Counted from the stretch's first letter, positions 23,805 to 34,214 are shown. The stretch is DNA of 64,000 nucleotides from Leucaena leucocephala (GCA_037074615.1 CM073515.1:15709001-15773000); one strand, 5' to 3'. Notes: a model not told the origin generated them from the letters alone. Numbers and translations: made by a program.

Positions 23805-26800
23805 ATTCATGAACAAGTATATAGTCCTGCAGCATGCTGGCCAGGCATTATGCATGTTAGAGTATGTGCTCCTATGTGCTCTTATGTGCTCCTGTTTAGC
23901 AGTAGAGCAATGAAAGAGAGAATAATGATATAAGTCCTCTCTCTGTATTATGATGAGTTATTAAAGATGATAAGAATATATGATATAAGCTAATGTTTTT
24001 ACAATCAAGCTAGATTGCTCTTACGATGGAGTAAGATTGCTTTTAGAATAAAGCCAAGAGATGGGACAGTATAACTCAGATAGAGTAAGGTCACTCTGAT
24101 GAGATGACTATATGATGATAGATATGTGCATAGTAGAGCCTGTGTAGCTCTCTGTAGTAATGGATATAGTAAAGTTATGAAAGATGAGAATGATATGAGA
24201 AATTCCTGAGTGATAGAGGAAATAAGTAAAGTTCTAATAGATAATATTGGCTTCTATGATCATTATTGGGGAATTATCTGTGGAGTTAACAACTATGTGA
24301 AAGTGACTAACCTTATAACTTTGTCTGTTGGTTTAGGTCTTCCAAAGATGAGAATACAGTATGTCATATCCTTACTTTTAACCTCAATTATACTTGATTA
24401 GAAGTGATTGGAACCAATTACATGATCATTTGCTTTGAAAACATCCATTTCCAAAAGATTTGCTCTCGGGTACTGTTCACTTTTACTGTTCATTTGGTAA
24501 TTCCAGAACATGTAACCTACTTTGAAAATTCATAATTAATTGTAGAAAAATTGAAATAACATGGTTCTAATTTCTAATGAAATCTCTTTCACATATCTTT
24601 GAGGGAAAAATATGAAACTGAGGTTTTCTTGTCCCAATGAAATCAGTTTAATCGTTGAAAGTCACTGTTCATTTGGTAAAATCTGGAAGTTCCAGTTTCT
24701 TTACTTAACTTCAAAAATTCATTTCTCTTTGGTTACTTATCCAAATGAACTGTGTTACCTATGGATTTGAATATTTAGACGTTATCTATAAGCTCATAAA
24801 ATTTCATAGAAAAACACGTTCATTTGGTATATGAAATCTTTGTGTGAACGTCACTACCTCTCAGCACTCGTTTTACTCAATTCCAGATCTTACTTCCAAC
24901 TTTGGAAAATCATAACAATTCAGATATTTATCCAAATGAGTCGTTCTTGGTGTTCATTTAAAGTTCTGTGTCTTAAATTTAATCAGGCAAAGTTTCATAT
25001 TAAAACTCGTTGATTTAGATGCCAAAAATATTGTCAAATCACCACGGCCTCAAAACAGGACTAGAGAAACATACACCATGCATACTAGCATATCATCCCA
25101 TAATGTCATGTAAGTCATGTAGCTTATTATACAAACTTATTCATCAACATTTACTCTCCTCCCTTGAAAAGATCCAGCACCTAAAACATAGTTATGCATG
25201 TGGAAGGAATGAGATTTCATGGAAATCCCAATAGCAAGTTACACAAGCTATAATATCATGCATGGATAATTGTATGCTTAACATGTTATCATGAGATGGG
25301 AGCTACTTCATAATGGTACATAAGCAAACTCTAACATGCATATTGTCATGACATAACTTGCAAGGAGTTGCAATCATTCATACTTCATCATAACATGATG
25401 ACATAAGCTCAAGCTCAACCAAACACCATAATCAACAAGCAAGCAAAACAATTAAACAAACATGAGTTATAGTTAGGTATCCTTGCTACCTCTTAGCTAT
25501 CTTGGTCAAGACCTTCTTGAAGTGCTTTCCTTCCTTCACAAATGTCAAAACCTAGCCATCACAACATAATATCAAGTTACAACTCAACTTGAAACCAAAT
25601 CCAAGACTAGGTTTTCACTAGCTCCCTTTCTTTCTCTAATTTATGTTTCCTACTTCCACCTTTCCAAAATAAATTTTCATGGTTCATTTCCACATAATTT
25701 TTCATGTAGAATCCAAATATGAAATCAGAATTTCCAAAATCAAAACATACTAATTGCTACAGTGCCAAACCGAAATGCATGCTCTTGTTTTCCAAAAATT
25801 CTCATTTTGATTCCAATGCTTCCAATACTTGTTCTCCTACTTTATCCCCACACAACTTTCCATTTTAAACTCATTGGAAGCATCAAAATCATGAAATTCC
25901 ATCATATGAACAGTACCACGTACAGTACCAGTAAGAACACAAAACCCTAAATCCAAACATACTTGAATTCACAAGCTTATACCACTTGATTCTAGCTTGT
26001 TTAGGCTTGTCTAAACTGTCATATCCCAAATTTTAGGCTTAGAAGCACAGTATATAGCCTGAAAAAGGGATGCTACCAGACCCTATTGAGCAGAGGTCTC
26101 AGTAAATAGAGAAAATTATGTTGATCAGTGTGATGCAACACAAAGTTCTGATAAGAGGTCATGAAAGATTTATATTAATTTCTAAAGAAAAGGAAAATTA
26201 ATACAGTATGCTCTAGACCTCAGAATCAGATGAAATATGGCAGTAAATTCCTATAATTAATATAAGAATTTCTGAAACTGACAGAGCTCAAAAAGGAGTT
26301 CTGTAGAATTTACTACAGAATTTACAGTGGATCAAAAGACCCGATAAATAGGTTTCGGGGGAATTTCTCGGGAATTGAGCCCATGAAGATAGGGGATCAT
26401 ACAGAGGGTCCAGAATGGCACCTTATAGGCCCAATGATATTTTCAGATAAATATATGGGCCAGGGCTAATAAAGACCAAGAAAAATGAAGAATTACGAAA
26501 ATGCCACTGAAGGTATGCCACTGTGTTGTGTCATTGAGTTAGAGTCAGACGAAGGGCATTATGATCGTTAGACTAAGGTTAGACAGTCAAGAAAGCGTAT
26601 TTGGATAGTTGACTAGGGTCAAGAGATACTCTGGTAAGGTATGGAAAGACAATAGTGCCCCTATAAGTACTAAAGAGGCAGTAAGGGCATTATGGTAATT
26701 TACTAAGGATTTTCCTTGAGAACCGAGCCACCAGAGTGCTTGGGCTTGGTTAGAAACCCAAGTTGATATTTAAAGGCCCAAAAACGTAGCCCAAGAGTAA

Positions 26801-26927
26801 AGTGGGCCCAAGAGGCATTAAAATAATGTTTTAGTGCTTTTTCAATAAAGTAAAGTGACCCGGTCCAAGATAGAACTGGGTAAAGTGATCTAGAATCATG
26901 AGAGGACATAAATGGGGCCCACAATGT

Positions 26928-27027
26928 GCCACATGGCATGATTATAGTAAAAGAGGAAAAGCAAAGGACACATGGCATGATTATAGAAAAAGGAGAAAAA
27001 GCAAGAGGACACGTGGCACGATCTCGG
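26928..27027 (+). promoter_or_regulatory. U3 repeats with G-box cores
   Basis: Two ~40-bp imperfect repeats (26928-26966 and 26967-27007) with ACATGGCATGATTATAG cores, then a partial third unit with a perfect G-box CACGTG at 27010-27015. They lie about 270 bp upstream of the TATA box, the usual place for LTR enhancer repeats. CACGTG is bound by plant bZIP and bHLH factors. Confidence 0.6.
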
Positions 27028-27282
27028 CCGTCCATTCAGGGAAAAGACTCTGGAACTCTCTGGAAAGGCTGACTCAGCTGGTGAGGTGTCCCAAGGACCC
27101 CACATTTCGCCACATATACCCCTTAGGTGTCCCTTGATGTGTCCTAGATGATGTCATGAGTGGTGAGTCAGCAAGGAGGGTGATGTCATCATGATGATGC
27201 AGGCAAAGCTTCTTGAGGAAGCAAGCAATCTGAGCCATTCATTGTGAATCAATCTGGGCCATTCATTCCACCTCCTCTCACC

Positions 27283-27290
27283 TATAAATA
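27283..27290 (+). promoter_or_regulatory. TATA box of element R 5' LTR
   Basis: TATAAATA in the context CACCTATAAATAGG, about 50 bp upstream of a GA-rich leader tract. The context is identical or nearly so in all R-type LTRs. Confidence 0.75.
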
Positions 27291-28267
27291 GGCCACTCCC
27301 CTCCCATTTCAAGGCACACCACGGATCTAGCAAGAAAAGGAAGAGAAAGAAGAGAGAAAGAGAGAAAGAGAGAAGGAAAGAAAGAAAGGAAAGGAAGGAA
27401 GGAGTTCTGGTGGAGCCAGGAGCAGTCTAAGGAGCTGAGGGACTGGGCAAAGCTTAGGAATGAGGTAATAAAGTTATCTAGTCCCTTCTCTAATAAAGTA
27501 TAGGATTTCTCTTAGTGGTTAGAATAGAGAAATATCTCTATTAATAAAGGTAGCTAAAGGTAGAGAGAAAGCCCGGGGAATGTCAGATTAAGGATATTAC
27601 CCTTGAGCTATGTATGAGTTAAATAGAGCTAGAAGGAAAAGCTACATGTCAGGTAGTAAACTAATCCTAAACTTGTATGCATTGAATGTTATGCTTGATG
27701 TGCTATGGCTTTATTGAATTGTGTTGAATATATGCCTATGTATGAAGCTCTGTTCCTATGATTTCTTTGGCCAATTGTATTTCATATGTAGCATGGAAGC
27801 ATGCACATGACATAATGCTAACACTTTCACAAGCAAGCACAAGTATTCACATTAATGCATACATTGTTTAGTGCTGTTTGCTACTGAGATTTCCCCAGAA
27901 ATCTCACCCTTCCATATCAATCCAATTACAGCAAGTCTTCTCAAGATGGAGGAGATAAAGATGCATGAAGAGATATTAATTACTTAGCATGATTGATATG
28001 TGATTCATGTATGTATAATTGCTGGAAATTATCACTATGAACAGTAACTCGTGATGGAGACAATGACATTTGAGCTGTAATTACAAATAGTAAATGATTT
28101 AATAAATGTATGGTATTTTACCAGTAAATAGTAGACATGCCAAGCTTCGATTTGATATATAGAACGTATCATTTGGATGTCTACACATAAAGGTATGATT
28201 TTTCAAAGTTGGGACTAGAATGCTGGAATCAGGGACAGGACGCTGGATGAACAGTGAATTACGGACG

Positions 28268-28301
28268 TTGACTGACGTTGACCTGGTCAAGGCGTGGTCA
28301 A
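28268..28301 (+). promoter_or_regulatory. W-box cluster in U5
   Basis: Four TTGAC cores in 34 bp: TTGAC at 28268 and 28278, and the reverse GTCAA at 28286 and 28297. The middle pair forms the palindrome TTGACCTGGTCAA. TTGAC(C/T) is the binding core of WRKY factors. Diverged copies occur in the other R-type LTRs. Confidence 0.5.
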
Positions 28302-28547
28302 CGAGTCATTTTTCCCTAAAAGATTATTATGTTAGCTTCATGTAGCAATTTGAACCACTCCATTCCAATTTTTATAGAATTAGTTATGATTTTTCGAAGT
28401 CACGTCACTTCTCTAGAATTCGTGCAGTGAACAGTACTCGCTAGAGTAAAATTTCAGATTGAGTAATTTGATTTCAACAGCCTTGGAAGTGGTTCCAGAT
28501 GCTACTGTTTGGTCCCTAAGACGTATGAAAAGTGAGGATGTTATATT

Positions 28548-28559
28548 TGGTATCAGAGC
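28548..28559 (+). other. PBS of element R
   Basis: TGGTATCAGAGC, two bases after the LTR end; complementary to plant initiator methionine tRNA. Confidence 0.92.
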
Positions 28560-28793
28560 ATAAGATTCTGGCACAGAACAGAAGGTTCTGGCTTAGTGAT
28601 GCTCTGGAGTAGATAGACTAACCCCTTAAAACAAGTTAGGGATATGAACTACAGAGGTTTCCTCCCTAGTATAAGATATGGGGATGGTGTTCACTACTTA
28701 AAGAATGATTCAGACAAGAGATAGTGACACCTAGATAGAATGGTGCCCCATAACTTACAGCGGTATGGGGTAATCTTCAAAGAAGTGACTAGT

Positions 28794-28852
28794 CTTAGTC
28801 AGCCGTTACCGCCGAGGTCTCGTGTTTCTTAGCACGATGTGGCTGGACTAAG
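28794..28852 (+). other. Predicted stem-loop downstream of the PBS (element R)
   Basis: The outer stem pairs CTTAGTCAGCC (28794-28804) with GGCTGGACTAAG (28841-28852), with one bulged G. The inner stem pairs 28820-28826 with 28831-28837 around a four-base loop. The homologous site in Q (51507-51565) keeps both stems, with a G-C to A-T exchange in the inner stem. Confidence 0.6.
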
Positions 28853-30394
28853 CAGGATAACGTCTAGGGAGCAGTTTTTCCCTATGAAGAGAGATAGAAG
28901 TTGACCAGTCCCAGGTCAAGGGAAACTGTCAGACGTTACAGTAACAATGATAATGAAAGTACCAACCTGGTTGAAGTTAATCAACTAGAGGATTGGTACA
29001 AAGCATAATCAAGCCAGATAGTATAAAGTAAGGAGATATGAAAGGTTAGACGATGTTCAGAAGTAGATCCTCTATGTGAGTAGATCTACATTATGAAAGA
29101 ATTTTTTCAGCTAGTGTTTCTTGAACAAAAGAATGAGGCTTGCCTAGGAATAATCCTAGTACATGGCCTAAAGTTAGAGACAAGATGGGCCGCTGATGTT
29201 CCCAAGATAAAGGAACCACAGTCCAATCTAGAATAGACTAAGACTGATAAAGAGAAAGGTAGCCACAGTTTTAAAGATAAAGTGACTCTCATGTTCCCTA
29301 TGTAAGAAAGGGTAATGAAGGGTTGAATCTATACCCTAGTAAGAGGGTAATGTGGCAACCTAAGTCAGATAAATAGTTATTTCTGATTCCTAAATGAATG
29401 TTTGGGATCTGGACAATATGATCAGACAATGATAGGCAATAAGATTAAGATGATGATTAATATTGAATCTACAGATAGATGATTACGATACTCAGGATAT
29501 ATCCCTTCAAGGGTAAGATATATGAGTGATGAAAATGAAATGAAATGAGAAGCATTTATGAAAGATGGTATAGCTCTATGATAGATATGTGCATGGTAGA
29601 GCCTGTGCAGCTCTCTGCAGTAAAGGATATAGTAAAGCTATGAAAGATGAGAATTATATGAGAAGTTCCTAAGTGATAGAGGAAATGAGTAAAGACCTGA
29701 TAGATAATATTGGCTTATGTGATAATTTTAGGGGAATTATCTGTTGAGTTAACAACTATGTGGAAGTGATTAACCTTGTAACTTTGTCCGTTGGTTTAAG
29801 TCTTCCAAAGATGAGAATACAGTACAACAGAATCGCAGTAGATTCTGGAGGATTGCAGTTAGATCCTAGTATGGCTCCCAGAAAGTAGAATTCCAGGGTC
29901 GCAGTTAGATCCTGAAGAGGCTTATGGTTGATCATAGTAGATCCCGAGGTCCGCAGTAGACCTGGCCTAGAGAGAGAAAAGTATTGAGCCATAAGTACCA
30001 TATGTCTTTGGAAGGACGAATACCAAGGAAAAGTTAAGGTACAGAAGCTTCACAAGTTGGTTAGCTCCTAACAGAGAGAGTACCCATGATGTTAGATAGC
30101 CTTATTACTATCAGGGACTGAACTCAAAATCTCCTTACACGTACAGGAACTGAGTGATCAAAGTTAAAGTTATTAATCCTGAGTACCAAGGAGTTATGAG
30201 CAAATCTCATAAGATATGAGAAAGGGTCAAATAAAGAGATCTTTACTATAAGAATAAAAGATAGATAAATCCTCCAGGTAAAGAGATAAGAACAGATAGA
30301 CCCAAGAGAGATAACATAAGCTGGGTCTAAGATAGTTGAGTACCAGGGTTAGAGCTTGTGAGCATCTGTGCTTCAGATTTATATCGACACATTT

Positions 30395-30449
30395 CAGATA
30401 AGCGTGCTCAGGCAAGAGTAGCCCAATGATGGGTGACCCCCTGGGAAGT
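30395..30449 (+). other. 5S rRNA-derived segment in element R
   Basis: Best preserved copy: AAGCGTGCT, AGAGTAG, GATGGGTGACC and CCTGGGAAGT appear in the order and spacing of plant 5S rRNA, covering box A, intermediate element and box C. Weaker similarity may extend about 25 bases upstream. The 5' part of 5S is absent, so this is not a 5S gene. Confidence 0.82.
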
Positions 30450-30880
30450 AATGGAAGAGGTATGAATGCCACAAGAGGTTGGCACATATGTACACATAAT
30501 TATAGAAAGAGTTATGAAAAGTTGAAAGGGTTGTGAACAGAAAGAGACTAGAACCCTTATGTCAAGTCCAAATGAAATGGATTTGAAAGATGACTATGAT
30601 ATAGCCAGATTTGGCCGGATATGCCGTGATATGACATAAAAGATACGTGATGAGATGCCATGAAAGATATGAAAAGTATGTGTTAAGAAGTATAACATGA
30701 AGTGGCTTTATAGCTAGCCCTATAAACAGATTGAGAGACTCTAATTTTGAAAGAGAAAAGATGTTTGAATGTTAAGTTACGTGTGAAAGAGCAAATGAGA
30801 GCTTTAAGAGCTTTCACTCCTTGCATGAAATGCCAGGCATTATGTTATGCTATGTTATGTTATATTTGTAAAATATGCTA

Positions 30881-30996
30881 AAGCTCCGAATGTTAGAGCA
30901 GTGCAAGCTCTATGTGATAGAGTTGTGCAAGCTCCGTGTGTTAGAGCTGTGCATATTAAGAGAAGGAATGCTTGAGCTCCGCTGTTAGAGCTTTGC
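30881..30996 (+). repeat. 24-bp hairpin repeat array, element R
   Basis: Units at 30881-30904, 30905-30928 and 30929-30952, then after a spacer a fourth at 30973-30996. The arrangement of three plus one units and the spacer matches element A. Unit differences often fall in pairs that keep the short AGCTC/GAGCT stem. Confidence 0.8.
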
Positions 30997-31419
30997 ATTC
31001 ATGAGCAGGTATGTAGTCCTGCAGCATGCTAGCCGGGCATTATGCATGTTAGAGTATGTGCTCCTATATGCTCCTATATGCTATTATGTGCTCCTGTTTA
31101 GCAGTAGAGCAACAAAAGAAAGAATAATGATATAAGTCCTCTCTCTGTATTATGATGAGTTAGTAAAGATGATAAAAGCATATGATGATATGAGAATGAG
31201 AGATGAAGTTTTGCGGATATTTAGAGAATTCCGCTGAATACTCAGATGAGTAATAAGTGATTGCACTAAGAATCATGATGAGTAGTCAACAAAAACTCCA
31301 GAATATAGGAGTATATGAGAAAGTTTAGTATGGAAGAAAGGGACATTCTCCTCAAAGGAACTCTTCATCGAAGGATGAATAAAGATTTAGCCCTGAAATT
31401 TCGAGGACGAAATTTATTT

Positions 31420-31433
31420 AAGGGGAGGAGAAA
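31420..31433 (+). other. PPT of element R
   Basis: AAGGGGAGGAGAAA immediately before the 3' LTR; the primer site for plus-strand synthesis. Confidence 0.9.
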
Positions 31434-33962
31434 TGTCATATCCCAAATTTTAGGCTTAGAAGCACAGTATATAGCCTGAAAAAGGGATGCTACCAGACCC
31501 TATTGAGCAGAGGTCTCAGTAAATAGAGAAAATTATGTTGATCAGTGTGATGCAACACAAAGTTCTGATAAGAGGTCATGAAAGATTTATATTAATTTCT
31601 AAAGAAAAGGAAAATTAATACAGTATGCTCTAGACCTCAGAATCAGATGAAATATGGCAGTAAATTCCTATAATTAATATAAGAATTTCTGAAACTGACA
31701 GAGCTCAAAAAGGAGTTCTGTAGAATTTACTACAGAATTTACAGTGGATCAAAAGACCCGATAAATAGGTTTCGGGGGAATTTCTCAGGAATTGAGCCCA
31801 TGAAGATAGGGGATCATACAGAGGGTCCAGAATGGCACCTTATAGGCCCAATGATATTTTCAGATAAATATATGGGCCAGGGCTAATAAAGACCAAGAAA
31901 AATGAAGAATTACGAAAATGCCACTGAAGGTATGCCACTGTGTTGTGTCATTGAGTTAGAGTCAGACGAAGGGCATTATGATCGTTAGACTAAGGTTAGA
32001 CAGTCAAGAAAGCGTATTTGGATAGTTGACTAGGGTCAAGAGATACTCTGGTAAGGTATGGAAAGACAATAGTGCCCCTATAAGTACTAAAGAGGCAGTA
32101 AGGGCATTATGGTAATTTACTAAGGATTTTCCTTGAGAACCGAGCCACCAGAGTGCTTGGGCTTGGTTAGAAACCCAAGTTGATATTTAAAGGCCCAAAA
32201 ACGTAGCCCAAGAGTAAAGTGGGCCCAAGAGGCATTAAAATAATGTTTTAGTGCTTTTTCAATAAAGTAAAGTGACCCGGTCCAAGATAGAACTGGGTAA
32301 AGTGATCTAGAATCATGAGAGGACATAAATGGGGCCCACAATGTGCCACATGGCATGATTATAGTAAAAGAGGAAAAGCAAAGGACACATGGCATGATTA
32401 TAGAAAAAGGAGAAAAAGCAAGAGGACACGTGGCACGATCTCGGCCGTCCATTCAGGGAAAAGACTCTGGAACTCTCTGGAAAGGCTGACTCAGCTGGTG
32501 AGGTGTCCCAAGGACCCCACATTTCGCCACATATACCCCTTAGGTGTCCCTTGATGTGTCCTAGATGATGTCATGAGTGGTGAGTCAGCAAGGAGGGTGA
32601 TGTCATCATGATGATGCAGGCAAAGCTTCTTGAGGAAGCAAGCAATCTGAGCCATTCATTGTGAATCAATCTGGGCCATTCATTCCACCTCCTCTCACCT
32701 ATAAATAGGCCACTCCCCTCCCATTTCAAGGCACACCACGGATCTAGCAAGAAAAGGAAGAGAAAGAAGAGAGAAAGAGAGAAAGAGAGAAGGAAAGAAA
32801 GAAAGGAAAGGAAGGAAGGAGTTCTGGTGGAGCCAGGAGCAGTCTAAGGAGCTGAGGGACTGGGCAAAGCTTAGGAATGAGGTAATAAAGTTATCTAGTC
32901 CCTTCTCTAATAAAGTATAGGATTTCTCTTAGTGGTTAGAATAGAGAAATATCTCTATTAATAAAGGTAGCTAAAGGTAGAGAGAAAGCCCGGGGAATGT
33001 CAGATTAAGGATATTACCCTTGAGCTATGTATGAGTTAAATAGAGCTAGAAGGAAAAGCTACATGTCAGGTAGTAAACTAATCCTAAACTTGTATGCATT
33101 GAATGTTATGCTTGATGTGCTATGGCTTTATTGAATTGTGTTGAATATATGCCTATGTATGAAGCTCTGTTCCTATGATTTCTTTGGCCAATTGTATTTC
33201 ATATGTAGCATGGAAGCATGCACATGACATAATGCTAACACTTTCACAAGCAAGCACAAGTATTCACATTAATGCATACATTGTTTAGTGCTGTTTGCTA
33301 CTGAGATTTCCCCAGAAATCTCACCCTTCCATATCAATCCAATTACAGCAAGTCTTCTCAAGATGGAGGAGATAAAGATGCATGAAGAGATATTAATTAC
33401 TTAGCATGATTGATATGTGATTCATGTATGTATAATTGCTGGAAATTATCACTATGAACAGTAACTCGTGATGGAGACAATGACATTTGAGCTGTAATTA
33501 CAAATAGTAAATGATTTAATAAATGTATGGTATTTTACCAGTAAATAGTAGACATGCCAAGCTTCGATTTGATATATAGAACGTATCATTTGGATGTCTA
33601 CACATAAAGGTATGATTTTTCAAAGTTGGGACTAGAATGCTGGAATCAGGGACAGGACGCTGGATGAACAGTGAATTACGGACGTTGACTGACGTTGACC
33701 TGGTCAAGGCGTGGTCAACGAGTCATTTTTCCCTAAAAGATTATTATGTTAGCTTCATGTAGCAATTTGAACCACTCCATTCCAATTTTTATAGAATTAG
33801 TTATGATTTTTCGAAGTCACGTCACTTCTCTAGAATTCGTGCAGTGAACAGTACTCGCTAGAGTAAAATTTCAGATTGAGTAATTTGATTTCAACAGCCT
33901 TGGAAGTGGTTCCAGATGCTACTGTTTGGTCCCTAAGACGTATGAAAAGTGAGGATGTTATA
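31434..33962 (+). mobile_element. 3' LTR of element R
   Basis: 2529 bp, the same length as the 5' LTR and differing from it at one site that I could see (A in 'ttctcaggaatt'). The target duplication TAAAC follows at 33963. Confidence 0.93.
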
Positions 33963-34214
33963 TAAACTATCCATAACATAAAACTCATATTTTAACCACA
34001 TATGAGCAGCACTTCCAGTAGCAACCATAAGGGAAATATAGCATGAAAACCCCTTAAAACCATGAGCTAACCTACTAGAACAAAGCTCAAGATCAAGGGA
34101 GATGATTACCTTGCTTGTTACTTCACTTTGGTTGCTTCTTTCTTGGTTGAATGGAAATTTTGCAAGAGTTTCCCTATGGTTCACCATGCATGCCGAAGTG
34201 ATCTGAATAGGGGG

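Larger units (their letters stand above)
20139..24361 (+). mobile_element. Interior of element A, main part
   Basis: Plus-strand interior lacking the PBS and about 200 leader bases. In order: an acidic leader ORF remnant (20195-20752); sequence without a recognisable domain (20753-22150); a block at 22200-22560; the 5S-like segment (23178-23229); the hairpin array (23689-23804); and from about 24000 a second copy of the 22200 block, cut by the W solo LTR at 24362. No protease, reverse transcriptase, RNase H or integrase motif is visible. Confidence 0.72.
26017..28545 (+). mobile_element. 5' LTR of element R
   Basis: Begins TGTCATATCC and ends GATGTTATA, a non-canonical TG...TA pair. In order: two U3 palindromes (26245-26271 and 26299-26320), a W-box palindrome (26609-26622), U3 repeats with a G-box (26928-27027), a TATA box (27283-27290), a GA-rich leader (about 27337-27412), a possible polyadenylation signal AATAAA near 27490, and a long U5 with a W-box cluster (28268-28301). 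Antisense frames at 26703-27105 recur in every R-type LTR and are not genes. Confidence 0.93.
28546..31433 (+). mobile_element. Non-coding interior of element R
   Basis: 2888 bp with stops in every frame and no retroviral motif. Structured features: an imperfect stem-loop (28794-28852), the 5S-like segment (30395-30449), the 24-bp hairpin array (30881-30996), and the PPT with the conserved upstream block ending at 31433. The order is shared with the interiors of Q, P and A, so this is a conserved non-coding domain rather than random decay. Confidence 0.82.
26017..33962 (+). mobile_element. Element R: complete, recent, non-autonomous Ty3/gypsy (LARD-like)
   Basis: A structurally complete LTR retrotransposon of 7946 bp. 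It has perfect target duplications TAAAC (26012-26016 and 33963-33967), two 2529-bp LTRs, a PBS two bases after the 5' LTR and a PPT abutting the 3' LTR. The empty site is visible in the W copy near 7611. The 2888-bp interior has no long reading frame and no gag or pol motif, yet the LTRs differ at only one site that I could find by eye (G at about 26371 versus A in the other copy). It must have been mobilised in trans, as described for LARD elements. Confidence 0.93.

Noticed and set aside
26703..27137. Overlapping 110-, 69- and 79-residue frames on both strands, repeated near 32120, 36318 and 61717
   Set aside because: They lie in the U3 of R-type LTRs, are mostly antisense, and recur only because the LTR is repeated; no protein family resemblance.
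27337..27412. GA-rich tract as an internal second polypurine tract
   Set aside because: It lies in the LTR leader just after the TATA box in every R-type LTR, lacks the conserved block that precedes the true PPT, and shows no LTR start after it.
30395..30449. A functional 5S rRNA gene
   Set aside because: Only about half of 5S is recognisable, with substitutions, and there is no 5' part or tandem array.
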